DNA of 64,000 nt from Geobacteraceae bacterium. GTDB taxonomy: Bacteria; Desulfobacterota; Desulfuromonadia; Geobacterales; Pseudopelobacteraceae. A program made the position numbers and the translations under genes. The number at the start of each line of letters is the position of its first letter. Position 1 is the stretch's first letter. The stretch lies in contig JAAXTM010000001.1 of the NCBI GenBank assembly GCA_013336525.1, positions 124,001-188,000 on the forward strand, given 5' to 3'. Positions 15,503 to 24,309 of the stretch are shown one piece after another. The notes under the pieces are model-generated. The model was not told where the DNA came from, did not search any database, and saw nothing but the letters and a program-made list of their open reading frames with translations.

Positions 15503-17023
15503 ATGAACACATGGGCTAACCGAAGAGACTACCTTTTTCGGTCCACCAAAGGATTGATAGCTTTGGCTATTGCCTTGATTGCGCTGATAACCGCAGTCTG
15601 GGGGACACTGTCGGGGCCGATGGCAGAATGGGGAGTCAGGGACATAACCATCCGCATACTCGGCATGGACATCCACCCGGAACAGCGAGAGGGCAGAATC
15701 ATCATGCTCTATCACGTCATTGCGATGGCCGTTGTTGCCATTGAGACCTACATGATCACCTCTACGGTACGGATGAGCAAAGAGGAACAGGGAAACATCA
15801 ACGGCTTGGTAACCATTGGTTATCTACTGACAATGTTTTTCGGCCTCGGATTTGCCTATTTCGGCCATAACTACGCTTTCCATGGCCTTTTCATCCTCGG
15901 TCAATCCCTTCTTTTCTTCGCCGGATGTCTGTTGGCAAAGGTACTCTGGCCATGGAACAAGAGTACCTATCTTGAAAAAGGGTCACCCTACGCCAAAACC
16001 CCAAAAGGGATTGATCTGGAGCGCGTCGCCTTCTTTACCATGACCGTTGCGACTCTTGGCTCGGCCTGTTTCGGGGCGGTTACCGGCTCTTTCTGGGGAA
16101 ATGGCCATGAAACATTCCTGGCAGAAGACCTCATCAGACTACCGCACAAAACGCCACTTCAGCTTTCCATTATCGGCCATCTGCACATCATGCTTACCCT
16201 GGTTGCTGTCGCTATAACGCTGCTCGTTGGGCGCTGGCTGGACTTCAAAGGAATCTGGCACAAGATTTCGATGCCATTGATGATCTTCGGCTCAATCACC
16301 ATCACGCTCGGTGTTTGGACGGTTGTGCCATATCAAAACCTCGCCCATACGATCATCTACGTCGGAGCCGTGTTCACGATGACGGCAGCGTTAATGCTCG
16401 TCATATTCGGTTGGAAAAAACTTATCAGCGAGCGTCTGGCAGAGCAAGGGATTACAAAAGCAAATGTATTCCAGGGTATCAGGGCGCTTGTTCATGACCC
16501 TCTGAAATTCGGTCCCCTGTGGCAGATGGTGTTCATGAACTTCACGGTGAGTGGCGTCGGCATCTTCATGGCGATAAAACTGGACAAAATCTTTCGTATT
16601 TGGCCAGGCCGCGAAGAGCGGATCACACTGACCGGACACTGGCACATCCTGGCTGCTTTGATTGCCACGATAATCATATTGTATTACGCCGATATGTGCG
16701 GTCTGAAAGGTAAGGCAAGGCAGTGGTTTGGCTGGGTTGTAATCATTGGCTCCGACATCGCCTTCGCCTCCATAACCATTTTTTCAATGAAACGCGGCTT
16801 TGTCAGCACCTACGACCAGCAACCACTGGTTGATTGGACGATGATATTCGCCGACTTCGGCCTTGGGGCAATCATGGTCGTGCTGGCGATGCTGCTTCTC
16901 TGGCGCATATATGACTTTATGAACGAAAAAGGGGCATGGCAACAGGAGAGCGGCGAACTGCAACTGGATAGAATTACGGCAGAAAAAAAAGACAGCGTTG
17001 AGACTGAGGAGGTGGTGCGATGA
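15503..17023 (+). CDS. Polytopic heme-copper-oxidase-like membrane protein
   Basis: 506 residues, about 12 transmembrane segments. Histidines sit in or at helix ends in a pattern reminiscent of heme-copper oxidase subunit I and NO reductases: YHVIAMAVVAIE (~73), GHNYAFHG (~120), GHLHIMLT (~227), NLAHTI (~278) and GHWHILAAL (~381). I do not see the classic adjacent HH of the CuB/FeB site or the usual subunit I signature, so the exact family is open. Support from context: a heme O synthase-type gene lies two genes downstream in the same operon. It may reduce O2 or NO or be a cofactorless relative. Good ribosome binding site AAGGAGGG; its stop overlaps the next start (ATGA). Confidence 0.55.
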   Translation: MNTWANRRDYLFRSTKGLIALAIALIALITAVWGTLSGPMAEWGVRDITIRILGMDIHPEQREGRIIMLYHVIAMAVVAIETYMITSTVRMSKEEQGNINGLVTIGYLLTMFFGLGFAYFGHNYAFHGLFILGQSLLFFAGCLLAKVLWPWNKSTYLEKGSPYAKTPKGIDLERVAFFTMTVATLGSACFGAVTGSFWGNGHETFLAEDLIRLPHKTPLQLSIIGHLHIMLTLVAVAITLLVGRWLDFKGIWHKISMPLMIFGSITITLGVWTVVPYQNLAHTIIYVGAVFTMTAALMLVIFGWKKLISERLAEQGITKANVFQGIRALVHDPLKFGPLWQMVFMNFTVSGVGIFMAIKLDKIFRIWPGREERITLTGHWHILAALIATIIILYYADMCGLKGKARQWFGWVVIIGSDIAFASITIFSMKRGFVSTYDQQPLVDWTMIFADFGLGAIMVVLAMLLLWRIYDFMNEKGAWQQESGELQLDRITAEKKDSVETEEVVR

Positions 17024-17931
17024 ACAGAATGAAAGTTATCACACTCATGACGGTTGCTTTACTGGCCGGGGTATCAACAGGCACAGCATGCGCCCAGGAG
17101 AACAGAAAAATCCCGATCTTTGATACCGGCATTAACCCGAATAGTTGGGTGACTGTTGCCAAGGGGGACTTTTTCAAAGGCCAGCACAAAAAGGAAACTG
17201 CCGTTAATTATGACTATGAAATCATGGTGACACCGGTCACAAACGCACAGTATGCGGAATATCTGAACAGCGCCTCAGCTAAGGGCACCATTACAACCAA
17301 AGACAACAAGGTCTTTGGTTTCTATCCCGGTGACAAATTCCATAAGTATAAACATGAGTTCGAGATCAAAGCGGGTGACAAGCTGCATATGGCGCTTGAT
17401 GCACAAGGGCTGGCTATCGAAGCGCGTGATGGAAAGTTTGCAGTAAAAAGTGGTTGGGAAAACCACCCGGTCGTGCAGGTAACCTGGTTTGGAGCGAAAG
17501 CATACTGCGACTCCAAGGGGGGAAGAATTCCCACGGAAATAGAATGGGAGAAAGCAGCCCGTGGCACCGACACGAGAGCGTATCCCTGGGGCAACGAAAT
17601 AACTTCCGCCCACGCAAATTTGTATGCCAGCAAAGACCCGTTTGAAAAGGGCTTCGGCAAACAAGGAACAACCACACCGGTCGGCTTTTACAATGGCCGT
17701 TCCTACAACGGATTCCAGACCAAAGACGCTCGTTCACCATATGGCCTGTACGACATGGCCGGTAATGTCTGGCAATGGTCAGGCGATGTGTTCCCCAAGA
17801 CACACTACCGCTGGATGCGCGGCGGCAGCAAAAGCAACTATGACTTTGAACTACGCGTTTACAACAAAAATTCCGCCGGTCCTGATTTTCATGAAATCGA
17901 CATCGGCTTCCGCTGTGCCAAAAACAAGTAG
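17020..17931 (+). CDS. Exported formylglycine-generating-enzyme-fold (SUMF1) protein
   Basis: 303 residues. Signal peptide up to about residue 25 (LMTVALLAGVSTGTACA). The FGE/sulfatase-modifying fold is recognisable by VTPVTNAQYAEYLNSA near the start, HPVVQVTWFGAKAYCDSKGG, RIPTEIEWEKAARGTD and YPWGNE, GLYDMAGNVWQWSGD, and the ending RGGS...IGFRCAK. The family includes true formylglycine generators, EgtB-like oxygenases and NirV-type proteins of nitrite-reductase clusters. No sulfatase is nearby, so the NirV-like structural or assembly role is the better inference. Four-base overlap with the preceding gene. Confidence 0.75.
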   Translation: MNRMKVITLMTVALLAGVSTGTACAQENRKIPIFDTGINPNSWVTVAKGDFFKGQHKKETAVNYDYEIMVTPVTNAQYAEYLNSASAKGTITTKDNKVFGFYPGDKFHKYKHEFEIKAGDKLHMALDAQGLAIEARDGKFAVKSGWENHPVVQVTWFGAKAYCDSKGGRIPTEIEWEKAARGTDTRAYPWGNEITSAHANLYASKDPFEKGFGKQGTTTPVGFYNGRSYNGFQTKDARSPYGLYDMAGNVWQWSGDVFPKTHYRWMRGGSKSNYDFELRVYNKNSAGPDFHEIDIGFRCAKNK

Positions 17932-17989
17932 CAGATAACAGGTACGGCTTGGTTTAACACCTTACACCGACCTTGAAGGGGGATTCACA

Positions 17990-18883
17990 ATGAAAATCTC
18001 ACAAAGACAATCCGGCATCATAAATGTCGTTAAAAACAATATCAAAACATACCTCCCGCTCATCAAGAGCCTACAAACAGGCTTGTTGTTGGTAACCGGT
18101 GTAACAGGGTATCTCAGCGCCCGCTGCCCGGTAATGACTATCGGTGTCTTTGTCGGGTTGGTAGGGAGCCTGCTCCTTGCTATCAGCGGCAGTACCATCC
18201 TGAACATGGTGTATGACCGTGACATCGACGCCCTGATGCGTCGGACCGCCAATCGGCCACTGCCGAGCGGCGCGGTACATGTATGGAAAGCACTGCTGCT
18301 TGGTTTGTTCTGTTCAGCTGCCGGGGTTCTCTGGGGATATGTGCTTGATCCGCTCTATGCCCTGGTTGTCTTTGCCGGCCTGTTCATTGACGTTGTCATA
18401 TACACCATGTGGCTCAAGAGAAGCACCCCCTGGGCCATCGTCTGGGGCGGTATTTCCGGCGGCATGCCGATCTTCGCCGGTCGGGTACTCGCTACCGGTT
18501 CGATCGATCTGGTCGGAATTCTTTTCGCTGCAACGATTCTGCTCTGGATACCGACACACATACTCACCTTCAACATTCGCTACGCCGATGATTATCGGCG
18601 GGCCGGTATTCCTACTTTTGTTTCCTCTTACGGCATCAACAAAACACGAATTATCATCGCCATTTCCAGTGTTGCCGCCGCTATCAGCATGGCAGGCTGC
18701 CTTGTTGTGCTCGGTTTTTCCTGGGGCTATTTGAGGGTGCTGGCTCTCCTGACAATAGGCATCATCGGCATAGCGTTCAAAAGTATCGCATTCCCTTCTG
18801 ATGAAACTGATTCCAGACTGTTCAAAGGTGCATCGCTCTACATGCTCGGCTCCATGGTCACAGTAACTCTGGGTTCGTTGTAG
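17990..18883 (+). CDS. ctaB: UbiA-superfamily prenyltransferase, heme O synthase type
   Basis: 297 residues, about 9 transmembrane segments. The family's first Asp-rich motif is NMVYDRDIDALMRRTANRPL, the arrangement specific to protoheme IX farnesyltransferase (CtaB/CyoE). It adds a farnesyl tail to heme b to give heme O. Good ribosome binding site AAGGGGGATT. In the operon with the heme-copper-like protein, which suggests that protein uses an O- or A-type heme. The genes normally found around ctaB (coxA/B/C) are absent here. Confidence 0.85.
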   Translation: MKISQRQSGIINVVKNNIKTYLPLIKSLQTGLLLVTGVTGYLSARCPVMTIGVFVGLVGSLLLAISGSTILNMVYDRDIDALMRRTANRPLPSGAVHVWKALLLGLFCSAAGVLWGYVLDPLYALVVFAGLFIDVVIYTMWLKRSTPWAIVWGGISGGMPIFAGRVLATGSIDLVGILFAATILLWIPTHILTFNIRYADDYRRAGIPTFVSSYGINKTRIIIAISSVAAAISMAGCLVVLGFSWGYLRVLALLTIGIIGIAFKSIAFPSDETDSRLFKGASLYMLGSMVTVTLGSL

Positions 18884-18918
18884 AAAACCACCGGTGCACA
18901 AACTTTAAGGAGATTTAC

Positions 18919-19896
18919 ATGGTCAACGAAACGTCGAAAGTACAAAGAATTTTCGCAGCGATTGTCGCAGGTGTAGCAGGGATTTATTTCCTTGCCTTCG
19001 CACCAACTGCGGCGATGCGAACATTGAAGATTGCTCTGGAGCAGGCTCTCCTGCGCCTCATTCCGCATGATTATGATTTCTACCCGGCCATTCCACTTTT
19101 AAGTGCGACCTATTCCGGCTGGATCATACTGATTTTTCTTGCCGGTGGACTCAGCATGATGTTGATCTGGCCTCTTTACCAAGGTAAAACCTGGGCACGG
19201 GCAACAGCACTGGGAGCTTACGGGCTTGCAACCGTCGGTGGCATGGCAATGACAATCCCCTGGTTCGTGCTGGTACTGGCCGAATATCCACACAAAGGCG
19301 TACCACCACATACGGTAACCGGCATGCCCCCGGTTATGGCAATATTATTTCTCGGCCTCGCCTTCTATTACAGCATGTTATATTCCGATCAGGACACCCT
19401 TAAAAACAAACTGCTGAAATGGATTCCCTACACCGCTATCGGCATTGTATCCGGCATGGTTTTCATGAATGCCCAACATGGCGCCCGCTATTTCATTCAT
19501 ATCAATGGTGAATATTTTCCGGAGAACGCTCCAAACATTTTATCTCCCCTTGATCATTTCATCACAAATCTTGATTATCTCGACTGGAAAACATTCGATG
19601 TAGTCCATACTGAGGCGGTGTACAGCGCTCAGACACTTACCTTGTTGCTGGGCGGGTATGGCCTTTATATCGCCTCGGTCATAATGATCCTCTCAATTCC
19701 CTTCATGTTCATGAAAAAGAGAATCGGCTGGTACATGGCGACCGGTGCAGCCGTTGCAACGGCCGTAGCAAGCTTTCAGGGGTATATTGTCCGCCATTCC
19801 TTTGAATGGGGCCAGGGGTGTGCAATGTCAACCGCGTTGCTGCTCATCCTGCTCATCCCTTATTACAGAAGAATGTTTCTGCCGGAAGGTGACTAA
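18919..19896 (+). CDS. Hypothetical polytopic membrane protein
   Basis: 325 residues with about eight hydrophobic segments (for example FAAIVAGVAGIYFLAFAPTA, SGWIILIFLAGGLSMMLIW, LLLGGYGLYIASVIMILSI). No family recognised. It lies between ctaB and the FadL-like gene with a clean AAGGAG site, so it is probably part of the same membrane system. A histidine-containing loop (NAQHGARYFIHING) is notable. Confidence 0.6.
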   Translation: MVNETSKVQRIFAAIVAGVAGIYFLAFAPTAAMRTLKIALEQALLRLIPHDYDFYPAIPLLSATYSGWIILIFLAGGLSMMLIWPLYQGKTWARATALGAYGLATVGGMAMTIPWFVLVLAEYPHKGVPPHTVTGMPPVMAILFLGLAFYYSMLYSDQDTLKNKLLKWIPYTAIGIVSGMVFMNAQHGARYFIHINGEYFPENAPNILSPLDHFITNLDYLDWKTFDVVHTEAVYSAQTLTLLLGGYGLYIASVIMILSIPFMFMKKRIGWYMATGAAVATAVASFQGYIVRHSFEWGQGCAMSTALLLILLIPYYRRMFLPEGD

Positions 19897-19992
19897 CGGT
19901 TTATCCCTGATTTGTCCCGCAGTAAGGACCGCCTTCACACTGTCAAGAAGGCCTACCAAAACCATGATACAAAAAGACAAGGAGATTCCCAC

Positions 19993-21183
19993 ATGAAAAG
20001 AAAAAATATTGCCCTCACATCCCTGATGCTGGTCCTTACTTCATCATCAATTGCTCTGGCCACAAACGGCGACAACACGCTTGGCCTTACCGCCCTGGAG
20101 TGGGCGCGTGGTGGCGCTATCGTCGCATCACCGGTCGATATCCCCAGCATGATGTATAACCCGGCGGCAGCGGGGGAGTTCAAAGTAAACAAAGGTGGCT
20201 TTGACATGAGCCTCGGCCTGCTCAACGCGAGCCGTTCGATCGATACCAAGACTAAATCAACAGATAGTGATGCAGACAACTATCTTGCCATGGGGGTCGG
20301 CGCCGTTGCTCGTGCCTCCGACAAGATGTTTTTTGGTATCGCCGCCGGCGGCGTGGCTGGTCTCGGCGTTGACTTTGCCGGTGGGACTTTATCCCCCGCA
20401 ACATCCGTCGGCGTCACAACGACCAAAAGCCTGTTCAAGATCGCGCCGACCATGGCTTATGTTGTCAACGACAAGCTGACAGTCGGTGTTTCACCACAAA
20501 TCGGCTATCAGTCTATGGCCATGCGAACCGCTCAATTTACCCTGCCACAAACCGGCGTATTTGGCCTTGGCGGCTCAGTTGGTGCTATTTATCATTTTAC
20601 ACCAACGCTTCAAGCCGGCCTTTCGTACACATCCAAAATGTTTATGCAGGAATATACGTTTAATGGCATTGCGGGAGCAACAGAAGGTAAATACAAGATG
20701 GAGATGGATGTACCCCAATCCGTTGCAGGCGGGGTTTCTTTCAGGCCAATGCCAAAACTTCTTTTAGAGGCTGATGTAAAGTGGATTGATTTTTCCGATG
20801 TCATGGATCGCGTTGAACTTATTGGGCCTGCCGGAGCAGTTGCCCAGACGCTCGCATTTGGCTGGAAAGATCAGGTAGTGTATTCACTCGGAGCAGAGTA
20901 TGAAGCGCTCCCCGGTCTCACGTTACGCTCCGGCTACAACTACGGCGCTTCTCCTATTGGCAAAGAGGATGTAACCAGCAACTATGGCTCAATTGCCGTT
21001 ATCGAGCATCACCTGTCAGTGGGAATCACCAAACAGTGGAGCCCTGCCGTGTCCACCTCGGCATCATACACCCACGGCTTCAGTAATAAAGTAACTTCAA
21101 ATAACGCACCGGCGGCCCTTGCTCCTGTCAGTATCGAGGCAACGCAGAACATTGCCTACGCCCAGCTGAGCTTCCGTTTTTAG
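19993..21183 (+). CDS. Outer membrane protein of the FadL/TodX transport family
   Basis: 396 residues. I start at ATG 19993 (AAGGAG upstream); a longer frame exists. Signal peptide ends around SSIALA. The N-terminal region NTLGLTALEWARGGAIVASP and SMMYNPAAAGEF matches the plug of FadL/OMPP1 porins (usually GxxxAxxNPA). Repeated beta strands end with the terminal aromatic YAQLSFRF typical of outer membrane barrels. Imports hydrophobic molecules in known members; substrate here unknown. Confidence 0.8.
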   Translation: MKRKNIALTSLMLVLTSSSIALATNGDNTLGLTALEWARGGAIVASPVDIPSMMYNPAAAGEFKVNKGGFDMSLGLLNASRSIDTKTKSTDSDADNYLAMGVGAVARASDKMFFGIAAGGVAGLGVDFAGGTLSPATSVGVTTTKSLFKIAPTMAYVVNDKLTVGVSPQIGYQSMAMRTAQFTLPQTGVFGLGGSVGAIYHFTPTLQAGLSYTSKMFMQEYTFNGIAGATEGKYKMEMDVPQSVAGGVSFRPMPKLLLEADVKWIDFSDVMDRVELIGPAGAVAQTLAFGWKDQVVYSLGAEYEALPGLTLRSGYNYGASPIGKEDVTSNYGSIAVIEHHLSVGITKQWSPAVSTSASYTHGFSNKVTSNNAPAALAPVSIEATQNIAYAQLSFRF

Positions 21184-21205
21184 TCGTGCATGAATTGGCA
21201 CTGCA

Positions 21206-21649
21206 ATGAATTGCTTCCTTAAACCAGCTGTTGACCGGAGGGGTCTATTATTGCTTGCAGGCCTTCTCTGGAGCGGTGCCGGAGCACTGCTTATCAGTTT
21301 TGCTGTCCGGTGGCTGGCTGATCTTCACGGCCACCCGGCGCTCATCGTCGCAACAACTGTTGCAGGTCTTATGCTGGGTAGCTCAATCGCTCTGTTCGGT
21401 TTTCGCCGGATGGCCAGGCGCAATATCAACAGAATACAGGCAATGCCAGAGCGCAGTTGTATTTTTGCTTTCCAGAAGTGGCAAAACTATTTTCTGATCG
21501 CGTTCATGATGTCGCTGGGGATTTTTATGCGACGCACACACATCCTGTCTCCCATATACATGTCCATCATGTATATGGGGATAGGCACCGCGCTCTTGAG
21601 CACAAGCCTGCTTTATTACAGAAGTATTGTAACAAGACAGCAGCCATAA
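21206..21649 (+). CDS. Hypothetical small membrane protein
   Basis: 147 residues, four predicted membrane segments (LLLLAGLLWSGAGALLISFA, LIVATTVAGLMLGSSIALFG, YFLIAFMMSLGIFM, SIMYMGIGTALLSTSLLYY). No family recognised. Ribosome binding site is weak, so the start is uncertain. Confidence 0.5.
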   Translation: MNCFLKPAVDRRGLLLLAGLLWSGAGALLISFAVRWLADLHGHPALIVATTVAGLMLGSSIALFGFRRMARRNINRIQAMPERSCIFAFQKWQNYFLIAFMMSLGIFMRRTHILSPIYMSIMYMGIGTALLSTSLLYYRSIVTRQQP

Positions 21650-21718
21650 TTTTATTACTCAGTCTTTAAAGAACACTTAAAACTCAATAAAAACAAGAAC
21701 AAAACAAAGGGGAACAAT

Positions 21719-21991
21719 ATGAATAAAATTATAGTCGCCATGTTTGCCGTAATTGCTTTTAGCGGCGTAGCCAGCGCCAAGGATCAACTCGTATTAAAGA
21801 TCGAAAACAAGGATGTGAAATTCAATCACGCAAACCATGTCAAATATCAGAAAGACAACTGCGCCGCCTGCCATCCAGCCGTACCTCAGAGCGAAGAAGC
21901 GGGAAAGGTAACCTGGATGTTTTGTCGAGGGTGCCATGACCAGTCGCTGAGAAGTGGCGGCATCAAACCTCAGCCAATTGTTAAGAAATAA
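21719..21991 (+). CDS. Small periplasmic diheme c-type cytochrome (c7/c3-like)
   Basis: 90 residues. Signal peptide to about residue 20 (SGVASA). Two CxxCH motifs (CAACH, CRGCH) and extra histidines (FNHANHVKY) suitable as sixth ligands, as in the cytochrome c7/c3 family; one heme fewer than the usual triheme c7. Probable periplasmic electron carrier. A decayed copy follows at 22656-22780. Confidence 0.75.
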   Translation: MNKIIVAMFAVIAFSGVASAKDQLVLKIENKDVKFNHANHVKYQKDNCAACHPAVPQSEEAGKVTWMFCRGCHDQSLRSGGIKPQPIVKK

Positions 21992-22051
21992 GACATGACG
22001 GTTTTACCGAATGGGAATTTACAAACAACCATTCATTCGAGGAGCGGATAT

Positions 22052-22585
22052 ATGAAGAAGATAATATTTGTAGTGTGGTTTGTATTATTGACTGTTTCAT
22101 CGGCTTTCGCGGCTGAGATTAAAGTTGGCGACAAGGCTCCGGACTTTAAACTGAATGATTCAGCAGGGAAGGAATACTCGCTTAATGTCCCGCAATTCAA
22201 AGGAAAGGTACTGTATATCGCGTACGTGGATCCTGACGAGAAGGACACAAACAACCATGTAGAGGAGGCGCTGAAAAAAGAGCAGGATTCAGGCGCTCTG
22301 GATAAGGCCCGATACGAAAATTTCTGGATCGTAAATCTCAAGGCTACCGTAAAGCCCAATTTCATAATAAAGTCAGCCCTCAAGAGTAAGCAGAAGAATA
22401 CGGGCGCCACCATTATTCTGGACCCTGACTACACCATCCTGAACCTGTGGGGCGTAAAAAATGACTCATCTAACGTAGTGGTCCTCGACAAGGAACGGGT
22501 TTGCCGCTATGTCCATAACGGCAAGTTGTCGTCTGAAGAGGTCGTCAAGTTGGTTAAGGTCATCAAGGAATATCAGGCGAAGTAA
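22052..22585 (+). CDS. YtfJ-like exported thioredoxin-fold protein
   Basis: 177 residues from the ATG at 22052 (GGAG upstream). Signal peptide ending SSAFAA. Then KVGDKAPDFKLNDSAGKEYS, as in AhpC/TlpA-type folds, VLYIAYVDPDEKDTN and TGATIILDPDYTILNLWG. There is no CxxC redox motif, which fits YtfJ-like proteins of unknown function. Confidence 0.65.
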   Translation: MKKIIFVVWFVLLTVSSAFAAEIKVGDKAPDFKLNDSAGKEYSLNVPQFKGKVLYIAYVDPDEKDTNNHVEEALKKEQDSGALDKARYENFWIVNLKATVKPNFIIKSALKSKQKNTGATIILDPDYTILNLWGVKNDSSNVVVLDKERVCRYVHNGKLSSEEVVKLVKVIKEYQAK

Positions 22586-22655
22586 TGCTTTTGACCGACA
22601 AACAGTCTTCCGAACGCTCAGTTGCTTTAAAGCACCCTGCCTTTTGATGGGAGAT

Positions 22656-22780
22656 CAACGGAAAATAGCGGAAATATCAAAAAATAAATACGTTGGGTGC
22701 CACTCTACCGTACCGCAGATTGCTGAAACTGCAAAGGTAGATTGGATGTTTTGCTGAGGATACCATGATCAGTCGTTTGT
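22656..22780 (+). pseudogene. Decayed copy of the small diheme cytochrome
   Basis: The translation KISKNKYVGCHSTVPQIAET then AKVDWMFC-stop aligns with KYQKDNCAACHPAVPQSEEA and GKVTWMFCRGCH of the gene at 21719. The first heme motif has lost a cysteine, a stop replaces Arg in the second, and the second His is Tyr. No start region remains. Little else is visible in 22586-22928. Confidence 0.7.
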
Positions 22781-22928
22781 ATACGGTCACCTTAAATCTC
22801 AAGGTATCCATAAGTAATGTTTTTAGGATGTTTAACCGGCAATTAACTGTTCTGTTATCGTCACCTGACGGGTTTTAGGTCAGGTGCAGTCCGGTGGCTA
22901 TATAAACCACATCACTGGAGGAAAAACG

Positions 22929-23177
22929 ATGGAGATGAAGTATATAAGACATGAAGAGCAAGGTTTTATTCTCTGGCCGGTAGTGGACGGTGACCCTCTT
23001 TGGCATAAGCATATGGGTCATTTAGTGACCGAAAAATGCCACGGCGGTAGAATCCTATCCGCTGGCTTTGTGAGATTCATAAATGGAAAACCGGTATGCT
23101 ATGGCGAATCCATTAGTCTTGAGCTTACAAAGCATCCAGATGATAACGTGGCATTAGCACAACAACTTGGAATTTAG
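22929..23177 (+). CDS. Hypothetical protein (82 aa)
   Basis: Starts MEMKYIRHEEQGFILWP with GGAGG 9 bases upstream; a longer frame from 22884 lacks a site. Soluble, His/Gly-rich centre (WHKHMGHLVTEKCHGG). Family not recognised. Followed by a strong terminator. Confidence 0.5.
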   Translation: MEMKYIRHEEQGFILWPVVDGDPLWHKHMGHLVTEKCHGGRILSAGFVRFINGKPVCYGESISLELTKHPDDNVALAQQLGI

Positions 23178-23231
23178 TACGTATGACCAATTGGCTGGAA
23201 GAGTACATACTGCCATTTGTACTCTTTTATT

Positions 23232-23265
23232 TGCCGGGGAGTACCTTTCCTCCCCGGCATTTTTT
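23232..23265 (+). terminator. Rho-independent terminator
   Basis: TGCCGGGGAG / CTCCCCGGCA stem with an 8-nt loop followed by six T, 55 bp after the 82-residue ORF. Confidence 0.85.
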
Positions 23266-23287
23266 AAACTAAATCCTGTGAGAGCTA

Positions 23288-24209
23288 ATGGCAAAGATCC
23301 TATTTTATATAACATTGACTCTCTACGGTGCTGCTGCACTGATGTGTCTTTAACCGACTCCTACACAATGCCTTCTCCGTGGCCAAACGAGTCCGCACGG
23401 AAACGACAATCGCATCAGCAGCAGTATCGGTTTCATTTGCCGCAGTAGAAAGAGCTAAAATGATCTTCGATTCCCTGACCGACAAGACCGTACTTTTAAT
23501 TGGCGCCGGAGAAATGTGTGAACTTGCGGCAAGACATTTTCTGGCAAACGGGGTAAAAAAGATCATGGTGGCTAACCGCACCTTTGAGCGGGCAGAGCGG
23601 TTGGCAAAAATGTTTGGCGGGACGGCGATACGATTTGATGCGCTGCTTGACCGCCTCCACAAGGCTGATATAATTCTTACTTCCACCGGATCCCCCCTCT
23701 TCATCATCACTCCGAAGGACCTCGAAGAAGTCATCTACACGCGCCGCAATAAGCCCATGTTCTTTATTGATATTGCCGTTCCAAGGGATATTGATCCGGA
23801 AGTAAACAAACTTGATTCGATCTATCTGTACGACATGGACGACCTGCAACAGGTCGTCTCTGCTAATTTGGAAAACCACAAAGGGGAAGCCTAAAAAGCT
23901 GAATTGATAATTGCCGAAGAGATAGGCTAGTTTTCTAAATGGTTAGCCGCACTAGAGGTAACTCCGTCAATTACCGCAATGCGCAAACAGTTTGAGGAAC
24001 TTCGTCAGGCTGAATTGGCCCGTACTATGTCTAACTGGAAAGATGCCCCGGAAAATGCCGAGCAACGATTGGAATCCCTGACAAATTCAATAATAAACAA
24101 ATTATTACACAAACCCACCGCTGTTTTAAAAGGAGCAGGCACGCATCATGGTAGCCGCACTGAATTGTACTTGGACACGCTACGAACACTGTTCAAGCTA
24201 ACATCCTGA
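23288..24209 (+). pseudogene. hemA: Deleted hemX-hemA remnant (glutamyl-tRNA reductase)
   Basis: The region opens with a 21-codon frame [20 protein letters not shown] at 23288 that looks like the N-terminus of a HemX/CcsA-type membrane protein. From about 23361 the middle of glutamyl-tRNA reductase follows: [47 protein letters not shown] and [16 protein letters not shown]. Two in-frame stops lie at 23892 and ~23928, and then the C-terminal part continues in the same frame to 24209 (ITAMRKQFEELRQAELARTM). The N-terminal catalytic domain is absent. So a hemX-hemA pair has been fused by an internal deletion and inactivated. Confidence 0.8.
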
Positions 24210-24263
24210 ACAAATACTTGAACATTCGGCGGCAGTTTATGCTTGACTAATATCTTGTTTCAC

Positions 24264-24299
24264 TACATAAAGATAGTAATCAATTACTATCTTTATGTA
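24264..24299. promoter_or_regulatory. 36-bp inverted repeat upstream of the second tetR
   Basis: Perfect 17-bp arms TACATAAAGATAGTAAT and its complement around a CA centre, ending 10 bp before the tetR start. Very likely the autoregulatory operator for the exporter operon. Confidence 0.75.
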
Positions 24300-24309
24300 A
24301 GGAGCCGGT

